Assembly: GCF_003797835.1 (NCBI RefSeq)
Contig: NZ_RKMF01000017.1
Location: 1-64,000, forward strand
Reading direction: 5' to 3'
Source of the DNA: Kocuria soli
GTDB lineage: Bacteria; Actinomycetota; Actinomycetes; Actinomycetales; Micrococcaceae
DNA: 64,000 nucleotides
A program made the position numbers and the translations under genes. The notes beneath the pieces are model-generated. The model saw nothing but the letters and a program-made list of their open reading frames with translations. It was not told where the DNA came from and did no database searches. Positions 17,009 through 25,716 of this stretch are shown piece after piece (within the stretch, counting starts at the first letter, position 1; every line of letters starts with the position of its first letter).

Positions 17009-17740
17009 TTGCTCGAGCACTCACCTCACGAGAACCCGGTCGCAGATCCTGCTGCGGCCGGGTTCTCGGCGTCCGAGCAGGGTTCCCCCTCCGGCGACCG
17101 GCCGGTTGAGTCCGTCCGCGACGCGTTGACCCGTTGGACCCACGGGTGGCGGTTGGTCACCCTGGCCGTTGCCTTCGCCCTGCTCCTGGTGCTTGGTCTG
17201 CGGATGTGGGTGGTCGATGTCTACTACGTCGGCTCCACGTCCATGCAGCCCACCGTGGAACCCGGGGACCGGCTGCTGGTCACCAAGACCCTGGACCCGG
17301 ATGAGCTCGATCGCGGGCAACTGGTCGTCTTCGACGGGCGCGGCTCCTTCGCCCCGCTCGACGAGGACCCGCCCCTGGTCAACGCCGCACAGCAGGTCGG
17401 TACTTGGCTGGGACTGCGCCCCAGTGAGGACGTCTTCGTCAAGCGAGTCATCGGCATCCCCGGTGACACCGTGTCCTGTTGCAACGACGACGGCCGCGTG
17501 CTGGTCAATGGCGAACCCCTGGACGAGCCCTACCTCTACCCGGGCGACTCACCCAGTGACACGAAGTTCGACGTCGTCGTGCCGGAAGGCCGTGTGTGGC
17601 TCCTGGGAGACCATCGTTCCGTGTCCGTGGACTCTCGATCCCTCCTGGGCGCCCCGGGCGGTGGACTGGTCCGGGCGGATAGAGTCATCGGTGAGCCGAC
17701 CGCTGTACTGTGGCCTCTCGGGCGCACAGACCCGCTGTAG
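17009..17740 (+). CDS. lepB: signal peptidase I (first of three)
   Basis: Membrane serine protease that removes signal peptides from exported proteins. One membrane segment (residues 48-68) is followed by the catalytic domain with Ser78 in GSTSMQPT and Lys145 in VFVKRVIGIPGD. The later box GDHRSVSVDSR is near residue 200. The start is weak: TTG 17009 is the earliest possible, with no ribosome binding site, and TTG 17126 would give a 204-residue protein whose membrane segment starts at once. Both catalytic residues are present, so the enzyme should be active. Confidence 0.88.
   Translation: MLEHSPHENPVADPAAAGFSASEQGSPSGDRPVESVRDALTRWTHGWRLVTLAVAFALLLVLGLRMWVVDVYYVGSTSMQPTVEPGDRLLVTKTLDPDELDRGQLVVFDGRGSFAPLDEDPPLVNAAQQVGTWLGLRPSEDVFVKRVIGIPGDTVSCCNDDGRVLVNGEPLDEPYLYPGDSPSDTKFDVVVPEGRVWLLGDHRSVSVDSRSLLGAPGGGLVRADRVIGEPTAVLWPLGRTDPL
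17030..17067 (+). terminator. stem-loop overlapping the 5' end of lepB1
   Basis: GAGAACCCGG (17030-17039) pairs with CCGGGTTCTC (17058-17067), with an inner CGCAG/CTGCG pair. It lies about 65 bp after rplS, where a terminator is expected, yet also inside the longest lepB1 reading frame. Terminator function is inferred; there is no T tract. Confidence 0.45.
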
Positions 17741-17812
17741 CGCCCGACCAACAGTCCAAGGCGTGCCCGGAGCGGCCGCCGTCCCCGTCCGACGTTTCCG
17801 GAAGGACCTCTC

Positions 17813-18610
17813 GTGAGCGAGAACCCCACCGCTTCCCATGGGGAGACCCCCGATTCCCCGATCAACGGCCGTTCCGACGGCACCGCCCCAGAGGCCGAGC
17901 AGACCCGCCGGGGATCGAAGGACCGGAAGCCGGGTACCGAGAAGGAGTCCAGCGGGGGGATCCTCAAGGAAATCCTGATCACCGTCGTCGTGGTGTTGGT
18001 GATCTCCTTCCTGGTCAAGACCTTCCTGTTCCGGATCTTCTTCATCCCCTCCGGTTCCATGGAGAACACGCTGCAGCTCGACGACAAGATCGGGGTCAAC
18101 GTTGCCCAGTCCTGGTACGGCGACCTGGAACGGGGCGACGTCGCGGTCTTCGAGGACACCCAGGGGTGGATGCCTTCCACGGGCGCCCAGACCAGCCCCG
18201 TGCGCCGCGGTCTGGAGTTCGTGGGCCTGGCTCCGGACACCACGACCAACTATCTGATCAAGCGTGTCATCGGCGTGGGCGGGGACACCGTGGCCTGCTG
18301 CGACGCCGACGGACGGGTGACCGTCAACGGTGTGGCACTCGAGGAGCCGTACCTCTATGAAGGTGACGCCGCCTCCGAGATTCCCTTCGAGGTCACCGTG
18401 CCGGAGGGCGAGTACTTCATGATGGGCGACCACCGTTCGGCCTCGGGGGACTCGCGTTACCACATCGAACAGGGCACAGAATTCATCCGTGACGAGGACA
18501 TCGTGGGCAAGGCCGCCGCGATCGTCTGGCCGATCGATCGCTGGGAGGGTGTTTCCAGCCAGGACGACACCTTCGCCCGCATCGAGAAAGAGTCCGGGAG
18601 CACCCAGTGA
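17813..18610 (+). CDS. lepB: signal peptidase I (second of three)
   Basis: Paralogue of 265 residues. A polar, low-complexity N-terminal 48 residues precede one membrane segment (ILITVVVVLVISFLVKTFLF). Catalytic Ser82 is in IPSGSMENTL and Lys150 in YLIKRVIGVGGD; MGDHRSASGDSR follows. It shares the phrase VFEDTQGW with the third copy but not with the first, so copies two and three look like a tandem duplication. GTG 17813 follows GGAAGGA. Its end overlaps the next gene by four bases. Confidence 0.93.
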   Translation: MSENPTASHGETPDSPINGRSDGTAPEAEQTRRGSKDRKPGTEKESSGGILKEILITVVVVLVISFLVKTFLFRIFFIPSGSMENTLQLDDKIGVNVAQSWYGDLERGDVAVFEDTQGWMPSTGAQTSPVRRGLEFVGLAPDTTTNYLIKRVIGVGGDTVACCDADGRVTVNGVALEEPYLYEGDAASEIPFEVTVPEGEYFMMGDHRSASGDSRYHIEQGTEFIRDEDIVGKAAAIVWPIDRWEGVSSQDDTFARIEKESGSTQ

Positions 18611-19452
18611 CTTTCCGCGGTTCGGAGCCCCCGGCGTGGGTGCCCGAACGCTGGGAAGACCTCGGTGACGCGCCGAGCGTCCGTGCCGACGGCGTGCCGA
18701 TGTATCGACGTCGGCCGAGAGGCCGAACCGATGAACCAGACCTGCCCCCGGGCCGACCGGGACGGGTGGTCACGGTTCTGCGCGAAATCGCCGTGGTTCT
18801 GGTGTGGGGACTGTTCATCGCGTTCGTCGCCAAGCACCTACTGGTTCGCGGGTTCGTCATTCCGTCCGATGCGATGGAGCCGACCTTGATGACGGGCGAC
18901 CGCGTGTTCGTCAATGTCCTGGACTCGACGCTGCGCAGCGCCGATCGCGGCGACGTCATCGTCTTCGAAGACACCCAGGGATGGCTGCCGCCCGCGGACG
19001 AACCCGCCTCCGTCGGTGACTGGGTGGTGGACGGGCTGGCCTTTCTCGGCGTGACCGTCGATGACTCGGACAACCACGTGGTCAAACGCGTCATCGGCGT
19101 CGGTGGCGACCGTGTCACGTGCTGTGATGCGCGGGGGAGGATCGTGGTCAACGACGTCGCCCTCAACGAAACAGGTGTGTATCTGTCCGATTCCGAAGCG
19201 CCGTCAGACATCGCCTTCGACGTGATCGTTCCCGAGAACCACTACTTCGTGCTCGGGGACCGGCGTTCCTCGTCCGGGGACTCCCGCTTCTACCTGCCGG
19301 AGGAGAAGGCCTTCGTGAGCAAGGATGACGTGGTGGGGACCGCGTTCGTGGTGACCCTGCCGGTCTCGCGGATGGGCCCCTTGGGGGACCAACACGCGGT
19401 GTTCGACGAGGTCCCGGACAGAACCGACACCTCCGGAGGCGGCTGGTGGTGA
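18607..19452 (+). CDS. signal peptidase I paralogue lacking the catalytic serine
   Basis: Member of the LepB family, 281 residues, with one membrane segment (residues 59-78). The active-site motif reads IPSDAMEPTL: the position just before the invariant Met, serine in the two upstream copies (Ser78, Ser82), is Ala89, codon GCG at 18871-18873. Lys160 (VVKRVIGVGGD) and LGDRRSSSGDSR are kept. The open frame is intact and embedded between overlapping genes, so this is not simple decay. It is probably a non-proteolytic partner or regulator of the active copies, similar in idea to staphylococcal SpsA beside SpsB. Activity through another serine is not excluded. Confidence 0.88.
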   Translation: MTFRGSEPPAWVPERWEDLGDAPSVRADGVPMYRRRPRGRTDEPDLPPGRPGRVVTVLREIAVVLVWGLFIAFVAKHLLVRGFVIPSDAMEPTLMTGDRVFVNVLDSTLRSADRGDVIVFEDTQGWLPPADEPASVGDWVVDGLAFLGVTVDDSDNHVVKRVIGVGGDRVTCCDARGRIVVNDVALNETGVYLSDSEAPSDIAFDVIVPENHYFVLGDRRSSSGDSRFYLPEEKAFVSKDDVVGTAFVVTLPVSRMGPLGDQHAVFDEVPDRTDTSGGGWW

Positions 19453-20144
19453 GTGTCCCACCGACCTCGGACACGGAGCATCGTCTGCTGGCCGAGGGTG
19501 CTGTCCGAGTGGCGGGGATGGACGAGGTCGGCCGCGGTGCACTGGCGGGCCCCGTGACCGTAGGGGTTGCCGTCATGGACGCCGACGTGGGACTCGCGCC
19601 GTCGAGGTTGCGTGACTCCAAGCTGCTGCGACCAGCCGTCCGGACGGAGTTGGTCCCGGAGCTCAGGGAGTGGGCCGTGAGCCTCACGACGGGGTCGGCC
19701 ACTCCGCAGGAGATCGACGCGCTCGGAATCATCGGTGCCCTTCGGCTTGCAGGTTGCCGGGCCCTGGCCGCAATTGCACCCGAGGCTTGGCCCGACGTCG
19801 TCCTGTTGGACGGGGTGCACGACTGGCTCACGACGCCGGACACGGACCTCCTGAGCGGGCTGCCGGGCGACCCGGCACTGACAGCGGGTGCAGCTCCGGT
19901 CTGGGACGGTCCCATTCGCACGATTGTGAAGGGTGACCTGACGTGTGCGTCCATTGCCGCAGCGTCCGTGGTCGCCAAGGTGGAACGCGACGACGTCATG
20001 GCGCAGTTGGCCGCGGAGCACCCGGCCTACGGGTGGGAACGCAACAAGGGCTACGGGTCCGCTCAGCACCGTGACGCCCTGGTGCGGCTCGGGGCCTCGG
20101 AGCAGCATCGGCGTTCCTGGAACCTGGGTGTGCCCACCCGCTGA
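19446..20144 (+). CDS. rnhB: ribonuclease HII
   Basis: Removes ribonucleotides and RNA from DNA-RNA hybrids. The first metal-binding motif is GMDEVGRGALAGPV with adjacent Asp and Glu; a second Asp is in VVLLDGVHDW, and VKGDLTCASIAAASVVAKV and YGWERNKGYGS are typical. About 232 residues, normal length. GTG 19446 or 19449 overlaps the end of the preceding LepB paralogue, so translation is coupled. Confidence 0.95.
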   Translation: MVSVPPTSDTEHRLLAEGAVRVAGMDEVGRGALAGPVTVGVAVMDADVGLAPSRLRDSKLLRPAVRTELVPELREWAVSLTTGSATPQEIDALGIIGALRLAGCRALAAIAPEAWPDVVLLDGVHDWLTTPDTDLLSGLPGDPALTAGAAPVWDGPIRTIVKGDLTCASIAAASVVAKVERDDVMAQLAAEHPAYGWERNKGYGSAQHRDALVRLGASEQHRRSWNLGVPTR

Positions 20145-20260
20145 GAGAGCTCTGCGGGTGCGGGAGGGGTTTTCCACAAGACCCGCTCCTGTGCCGGCCG
20201 AACTGCGGTGCGCGGTGATGCTGGGAATCAAAACCAGCCCCGCCGACGTGAGGACCTCAC

Positions 20261-20701
20261 GTGCCAGAGAACCCCACCGGCCACGGATCCTTCCCTGACC
20301 GGGATCCCCGTCAAACTCTCGGCCGCGCCGGGGAACGTTGGGCCGCCCAGTACCTGCAGTGCCGCGGCGCGCGGGTACTGGCGACCAACTGGCGTGCCAG
20401 GCTCTCCGAGCACGGTGTGAAGGGTGAACTGGACCTGGTGGTGCTGATCGGAGACACGCTGGTCGGTGTGGAGGTCAAGACCCGCAGCGGGACGGGGTTC
20501 GGTCACCCTCTGGACTCGATCACCCCGGTGAAACTACGACGACTGCACCGCCTGTTGGCGGCCTGGGCCCGTGAACAGGGGGAGCAGACTCGCCCGCGGC
20601 GGGTGGACGCGGTGGCAGTGCTCGTGACACGTCCGGCCGGCGGTGCCGGGCACTCTGCTGCGACGGTGCGGCTGCACCACCGTCCGGGGTTGATCGAGTG
20701 A
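20261..20701 (+). CDS. yraN: YraN family (UPF0102) nuclease-like protein
   Basis: Small protein of 146 residues with a predicted restriction-endonuclease-like fold. Motif residues are in KGELDLVVLIGD and VGVEVKTRSG, the typical E-D-ExK pattern. The function is not established in the family. Start GTG 20261. It sits between rnhB and comM, its usual neighbours in actinobacteria. Confidence 0.88.
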   Translation: MPENPTGHGSFPDRDPRQTLGRAGERWAAQYLQCRGARVLATNWRARLSEHGVKGELDLVVLIGDTLVGVEVKTRSGTGFGHPLDSITPVKLRRLHRLLAAWAREQGEQTRPRRVDAVAVLVTRPAGGAGHSAATVRLHHRPGLIE

Positions 20702-20905
20702 TCGTGGCTGCCGGGTGCGTGCCCTGGAAACAGTGCCTCCGCGCAAATGTGGCTCCACAGGTGGACTTCCTGTCCGGCGTCCTGGTGTTCTGCTGGGTCG
20801 AGATCAAAGGCACCTCGGCGATGGGCTCCCGTGTTCCATGCTGAGCGGGTCGGCGCCTCGAGAGGGCGCCGCCGGTAACGGTCGACTCAGGAGCGGAGCG
20901 GGACC

Positions 20906-22453
20906 ATGGTTGCGCAGAGATTTGCCCGGGCGCTTTCGGTCGCCTTGATCGGCCTGGAGGGAACGGTCGTCGACGTCGAGACGGACATCGGGTCTCAGCT
21001 GCCCAGTTTCAACGTGTTGGGCCTGCCGGATCTGTCGGTCCGGGAGTCCAAGGACAGGGTGCGATCGGCCGCGCGCAACTCCGGGGTGGCGCTGAGTCCG
21101 CGACAGATCACGGTGAATCTCACCCCGGCCATGTTGCCCAAGAAGGGTTCGCACTTCGACCTGGCCATCGCGGTGTCCGTGTTGCAGGCCGACGGCGTCA
21201 TGCCGCGCACCGGGCAGGTGATCTATCTGGCCGAGTTGGCCTTGGATGGTGCATTACGGCCGGTGCGGGGCGTTCTGCCGGCCGTGTTGGCCGCGGTGCG
21301 TGAGGGCTTCCCTCGGATCGTCGTCGCAACCGCCAATGCTGCCGAGGCGGCACTGGTCCCTGGAGTACAGGTGCAGGGCTTCGACTGCCTGGCCGACGTC
21401 CTGGAAGCCGCCGGGGCCGACCCCAAGGATCTGGTCCGGCCCGTGGCGTCGGAGCAGGAGGTCGCGTCTGCCGTCCCGGAGGATCTGGAGCCCGAACCGC
21501 CGGACCTTGCCGACGTGGCGGGCCAGTACGACGGCCGAGCGGCGGTGGAACTGGCGGCAGCGGGTGGTCATCACTTGCTCATGAGTGGCCCGCCGGGCTC
21601 GGGCAAGACGCTGCTGGCCGAGCGACTCCCGGGCCTCCTCCCCGTTCTCGACGACGACGCCGCGACCGAGGTGACCGCCGTCAGATCCTTGGGAGCCCGG
21701 GTCGGACCGCGCCACGAGTTGATCCGTCGTCCACCCTTCGAGAGCCCGCACCATTCGGCCTCCGCAGCGGCTCTGTTGGGCGGTGGCAGCGGCATCCCAC
21801 GGCCAGGGGCGGTGTCGAGGGCGCACAGGGGCGTGCTGTTCCTGGACGAGGCCCCGGAGTTCGATCGTGGGGTCCTCGACGCCTTACGGCAGCCCCTGGA
21901 GACAGGGACGGTGCGGATCGACCGCGCGGCCGCCAGCGCCCGCTACCCGGCCCGGTTCCAGCTGGTTCTTGCCGCCAACCCGTGTCCGTGCGGACGTGCC
22001 ACGGGGAAGGCCCAGGAATGCCGTTGCACCCCGCGGGAACGCCGTTCGTACTTCGGCAAACTCTCCGGGCCGCTCCTGGACCGGGTGGACCTGCGAATCC
22101 AGGTGCCACCCGTGAGCTACGCGGAACTGACGGCGGGCCACGGCGGAGAGGACTCTGCCACCGTGGCCGCGCGGGTGGCATCGGCCAGGGCGGCCCAGGG
22201 GTACCGTCTGGGGCCGTTCGGTCTCCGGTGCAATGCGGAAATCGGGGCTGCCCTGCTGACCGGCCGACTGAGACGACCGCCCAAGGTGACCGCCGCCTTG
22301 GAGCACGAGATGGAGCGCGGGGCACTGACCGCCCGCGGAATGCAGCGCGTGCTCCGAGTGGCCTGGACGGTGGCCGACCTGGACGGCCGTGACGCCCCCA
22401 CTGCCGAGGACGTGGACACGGCCCTCTACTTCCGATCGGCGGCCCTGTCATGA
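20906..22453 (+). CDS. comM: ComM/YifB family Mg-chelatase-like AAA+ ATPase
   Basis: Hexameric AAA+ helicase of the ComM type, which promotes branch migration during natural transformation. An N-terminal ChlI-like domain (PSFNVLGLPDLSVRESKDRV) is followed by Walker A GPPGSGKTLLAERL near residue 228, Walker B FLDEAPEFDR, and the cysteine-rich insert ANPCPCG followed by CRCTPRERRSYFGKLSG. Length 515 is normal. ATG 20906. It overlaps dprA by four bases, suggesting the pair acts together in handling incoming DNA. Confidence 0.95.
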   Translation: MVAQRFARALSVALIGLEGTVVDVETDIGSQLPSFNVLGLPDLSVRESKDRVRSAARNSGVALSPRQITVNLTPAMLPKKGSHFDLAIAVSVLQADGVMPRTGQVIYLAELALDGALRPVRGVLPAVLAAVREGFPRIVVATANAAEAALVPGVQVQGFDCLADVLEAAGADPKDLVRPVASEQEVASAVPEDLEPEPPDLADVAGQYDGRAAVELAAAGGHHLLMSGPPGSGKTLLAERLPGLLPVLDDDAATEVTAVRSLGARVGPRHELIRRPPFESPHHSASAAALLGGGSGIPRPGAVSRAHRGVLFLDEAPEFDRGVLDALRQPLETGTVRIDRAAASARYPARFQLVLAANPCPCGRATGKAQECRCTPRERRSYFGKLSGPLLDRVDLRIQVPPVSYAELTAGHGGEDSATVAARVASARAAQGYRLGPFGLRCNAEIGAALLTGRLRRPPKVTAALEHEMERGALTARGMQRVLRVAWTVADLDGRDAPTAEDVDTALYFRSAALS

Positions 22454-23655
22454 CACACGGCGTCGGTCGGAGTGCACAGGAGATCGCGGTCGCTCGTGCC
22501 GGTTTGTCCACGGTCTTGGAACCGCGGGACCTCACGGGGCACCTGGTGCTGGCCGCATTGGGTCCGTGCGCGGCCTGGGAGGTCATCTCCGGGCGCAGGG
22601 GAGTGACCGGGGCTGAGCACGACCGTCTGGAGAAGACCGTTCGGGAGCACGGTGCGGCCATGCAGACCGGCGTGGCCAGGGCCGCCGCGCGGTGGAAGAC
22701 CCGCGCAGCAGGCATCGATCCGGCCGCTGATCTGGCTCGGGCCGAGCGCATCGGGATCTGGCAGTGCACCCCGGAGGACGACGACTGGCCGGACGGCCTC
22801 CGTGACCTCGGACTCCAACAACCGGTCTGCCTGTGGGGGAGAGGGCAACGGTACCGGCTGTCGGCGATCGGAGCCGCCACGGTCGCCGTCGTCGGCTCGC
22901 GGGACTGCAGCAGCTACGGGCGCACCGTGACCTTCGACCTGGCCGGGGGACTGGCCACAAGGGGATGGACCGTCATCTCGGGTGGTGCCTACGGCGTGGA
23001 CGAAGCCGCGCACCGGGCCGCGTTGGCCGCGGGAACCGCCGGTGTTCCCACGGTCGCGGTCATGGCCGGCGGCGTGGACCGGTTGTACCCGCGCGGCAAC
23101 CAGGAACTCCTGCACGAGATCGTGGATCGCGGGCTGGTGCTCTCCGAGGCGGCACCGGGCACCATGCCGGCGCGCTTCAGGTTCCTGGACCGCAACAGGC
23201 TCATCGCGGCACTTGCCACGGCCGCCCTCGTCACCGAATCCCGGTGGCGGTCAGGGGCCCAGAGCACCGCGCACCACGCCAACGACCTGTCCCGGCCCGT
23301 GGGCGCGGTTCCCGGTTCAGTCCAGTCCGCGACCTCCGCGGGATGTCACAGGCTGATTCGTGAGGGTGCTGCGGTGCTGGTGACCGATATTGACGACTTC
23401 CTGGCGCTCGCCGGGCCTCTGGGGGCACAACCGGAGTCCGACAAGGGCCACCAGACCGAGATCTTCGACGGGCTCGACGAAACCGACAAACACCTGGCGG
23501 ACGCCCTTCCCGTGACCTCCGGCGCCACCGTGGACTCCCTGGCCAAAGTCGCTGGGCTGCCCGTCGGCGCGGTCCTGGGTGGGCTTCGGCGTCTGGAACG
23601 CGCGGGCCTTGCCATCGACCGCGGGGGAGTGTGGGTCAGGCCGCGCAGACGCTGA
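22450..23655 (+). CDS. dprA: DNA-processing protein DprA
   Basis: Binds incoming single-stranded DNA and loads RecA in transformation. The Rossmann-like core has VVGSRDCSSYG, SGGAYGVDEAAHRAAL and MAGGVDRLYPRGNQEL. A C-terminal winged-helix domain is present (VDSLAKVAGLPVGAVLGGLR). Length 401. ATG 22450 overlaps the comM stop. The other competence genes are not in the window, so competence itself cannot be claimed. Confidence 0.95.
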   Translation: MTHGVGRSAQEIAVARAGLSTVLEPRDLTGHLVLAALGPCAAWEVISGRRGVTGAEHDRLEKTVREHGAAMQTGVARAAARWKTRAAGIDPAADLARAERIGIWQCTPEDDDWPDGLRDLGLQQPVCLWGRGQRYRLSAIGAATVAVVGSRDCSSYGRTVTFDLAGGLATRGWTVISGGAYGVDEAAHRAALAAGTAGVPTVAVMAGGVDRLYPRGNQELLHEIVDRGLVLSEAAPGTMPARFRFLDRNRLIAALATAALVTESRWRSGAQSTAHHANDLSRPVGAVPGSVQSATSAGCHRLIREGAAVLVTDIDDFLALAGPLGAQPESDKGHQTEIFDGLDETDKHLADALPVTSGATVDSLAKVAGLPVGAVLGGLRRLERAGLAIDRGGVWVRPRRR

Positions 23656-23762
23656 CGGCCCCCAGCTGAGGGTCGACCGTGACACCGCTGACTACACTGC
23701 ACGAGTAGGACAGGGCCTGGTCCAACCGGCCCCTTGAAGTGACTGGCCGAGGGAGGTGAACC

Positions 23763-24752
23763 ATGATGCGCGGCACCCAGCGACCTCCCGCAACGGGCAA
23801 ACACCAGGACCTGCTGCGAGACTTCGCGGATCACCTCAGCCTCGAACGCTCCCGCAGCGCGGCCACGGTCGCGGCGTACACGGGGGACGTGGGTTCCCTG
23901 CTCTCGTTCGCCTCGGACCTGATGGACGACGGCGACCAGCAAGCGGGGCAGACTCCCGGGCCGAGCGACCTCGACCTGATCGACCTGGACGTCATCAGGG
24001 CCTGGCTCGCACAACGCCTCACCCAAGGCAGCAGCGCCAGCTCAGCGGCGCGCCGGACCTCTGCCCTGCGGACCTTCTTTGCCTGGACCACCGCCACGGG
24101 GCGGACCAGCACCAACCCGACCTTGCGTCTGACCTCGCCCAAACGCGGGTCACACCTGCCAGACACGGTCTCACCACGGGACCTGCAGGAGATCGCCCAG
24201 GACCTGGCCGCACGCAGCGACAGCACTGACCTGGAACCGCGCGACCTGGCGGTGGCCGCCAGGGACCGTGTGATCGTCGAACTGCTCTGGGCCACCGGTG
24301 TCCGGGTCTCGGAACTGGCGGGTCTGGACCTACCCGACCTCAACCTGGAACGCCGGACCATGAGGGTCACGGGCAAGGGGGACAAGCAGCGGACCGTCCC
24401 GTTCGGGGGCCCCGCCGACCATGCGGTGCGTCTGTGGCTGAGCCGACGTGACCACCTGGCGGGCAGCGGCTCCGGCGCGGCCTTCCTGTTGGGCACACGA
24501 GGGAAACGCATGGGTGTCCGCCAGATCCGGGACGTGGTCAATCGTGAGTTGGGGCGACGGCCCGACGTCTCGGCGACCGGGCCGCACGCGCTGCGGCACT
24601 CGGCGGCCACTCACCTCCTGGACGGTGGAGCGGACCTGCGTAGTGTGCAGGAACTCCTGGGTCATGAATCCGTGTCCACCACGCAGATCTACACACACGT
24701 CTCCGTCGACCGCCTCGGCGCAGCTTTCCAGCAGGCCCACCCGCGCGCATAG
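23763..24752 (+). CDS. xerC: tyrosine recombinase XerC
   Basis: Site-specific recombinase that resolves chromosome dimers with XerD at dif. The N-terminal SAM-like domain is followed by the catalytic domain with Arg181 ([13 protein letters not shown]), [19 protein letters not shown] and nucleophile Tyr310 (TTQIYTHVS). Length 329. The start ATG 23763 has a strong ribosome binding site GGGAGGTGA at 23751-23759. No dif-like site was noticed nearby. XerC fits better than XerD by its position after dprA; the two are hard to tell apart by eye. Confidence 0.9.
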   Translation: MMRGTQRPPATGKHQDLLRDFADHLSLERSRSAATVAAYTGDVGSLLSFASDLMDDGDQQAGQTPGPSDLDLIDLDVIRAWLAQRLTQGSSASSAARRTSALRTFFAWTTATGRTSTNPTLRLTSPKRGSHLPDTVSPRDLQEIAQDLAARSDSTDLEPRDLAVAARDRVIVELLWATGVRVSELAGLDLPDLNLERRTMRVTGKGDKQRTVPFGGPADHAVRLWLSRRDHLAGSGSGAAFLLGTRGKRMGVRQIRDVVNRELGRRPDVSATGPHALRHSAATHLLDGGADLRSVQELLGHESVSTTQIYTHVSVDRLGAAFQQAHPRA

Positions 24753-25072
24753 GCGCGGATTCGTCACGACGTCCATTTGGACACAACACTCTGTCCAGTT
24801 CAGGACTGATGTTCACTGTTTCAGTTCCCGTCTCAGGTTGACGGAAGTGCCCCGAATCGAGAAAGATTGCCGTGTCCCGTCCTGTGGCCTCGAATCCACG
24901 TCGCCGGGACATTCCAGAACTTCATAGGTCGTGCCGTGTCCGACCGGGCCTCGAATCCCGGCCGCGATCACCGCAAGACACCGATGGACCGGACCGAACC
25001 GCACCAGGTTCTTCCGCCAGATCCGTGGCAGGTCGTTGGGGAAGACGCACCTACACGCCGGAGGAACAGGTC
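24753..25072. other. 320-bp intergenic region before the DUF3145 gene
   Basis: No gene is supported here. TTGACG at 24838-24843 resembles a -35 box, but the matching -10 region (AAAGAT, 24862-24867) is poor. Otherwise nothing recognisable is seen. Confidence 0.4.
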
Positions 25073-25576
25073 ATGTCGTCATCCATCACGCGAGGAGTGT
25101 TGCAGATCCACTCCGCGCCGCAGGCTCTGTGCCCTCACGTCCAGTGGGCACTGGAGTCCCTTTCGCGTGGCCGAACCGGGCTGCACTGGGTTCCCCAGGA
25201 GGCAGCGCCCGGGGCGGTCCGTGCCGAACTCGAATGGGCCGGTCCCGCCGGAACGGGGGCACTCATGGCCTCCGCCTTGCGCACCCTGGGTAAGATCCGC
25301 TTCGAAATCACCGAAGAGCCCTCACCGGGCAACGACGGGTCACGCTGGTCCTTCACACCCGACCTGGGTGTCTTCCACGCGACCACCGATGCCGCGGGCA
25401 ACGTCGTGGTCTCGGAGGACCGCATTCGATTCGCGTACGAGAACGCCAAGGGCGACCCCAGCCTGGTGGTCAACGAACTCTCCCTGGCCCTCGGCGAAGC
25501 CTGGGACGAGGAACTCGAACCCTTCCGGCTGGCCGCTGAGGGCGTCCCGGTGCGTTGGCTGCACCGCGTCTCCTGA
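25073..25576 (+). CDS. DUF3145 family protein
   Basis: Actinobacterial protein of 167 residues with no known function. It starts SSSITRGVLQIHSAPQALCP and contains LHWVPQEAAPGAVRAELEW, features I associate with DUF3145. It appears soluble, with no signal peptide or membrane segment. ATG 25073 follows GGAGGAA at 25060-25066; the upstream open frame is not coding-like. It converges on fabF across a strong terminator, and homologues commonly lie beside the fab cluster. Confidence 0.8.
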   Translation: MSSSITRGVLQIHSAPQALCPHVQWALESLSRGRTGLHWVPQEAAPGAVRAELEWAGPAGTGALMASALRTLGKIRFEITEEPSPGNDGSRWSFTPDLGVFHATTDAAGNVVVSEDRIRFAYENAKGDPSLVVNELSLALGEAWDEELEPFRLAAEGVPVRWLHRVS

Positions 25577-25618
25577 GTCTCACGCGCAACTGAGCCCCCC
25601 GGTCCTTTCCGGCAGGAC

Positions 25619-25672
25619 TTTCGGGCATGAGGAAGGCCCCCACCGTGGTGGGGGCCTTCCTCATGCCCGAAA
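25619..25672. terminator. bidirectional terminator, 26-bp perfect stem
   Basis: Arms 25619-25644 and 25647-25672 are exact reverse complements around GT. The stem is rich in G and C with T-rich outer ends in both directions. It lies between the converging DUF3145 gene and fabF and should end transcripts from both sides. Confidence 0.85.
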
Positions 25673-25716
25673 TCGGGGGTGGTCCCGGCCTCAATCAGAG
25701 ACCGGGGCTCATCGGC

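Noticed and set aside
20715-20948. Short plus-strand open frame between yraN and comM
   Set aside because: No ribosome binding site, low-complexity Gly/Arg protein, and it overlaps the comM start.
20906-22453. Magnesium chelatase subunit
   Set aside because: The domain is related, but the residues around the Walker motifs, the cysteine-rich insert and the neighbour dprA fit ComM/YifB instead.
23763-24752. Phage-type integrase
   Set aside because: Size, motifs and position after dprA fit the housekeeping XerC; there is no attachment site or phage gene beside it.
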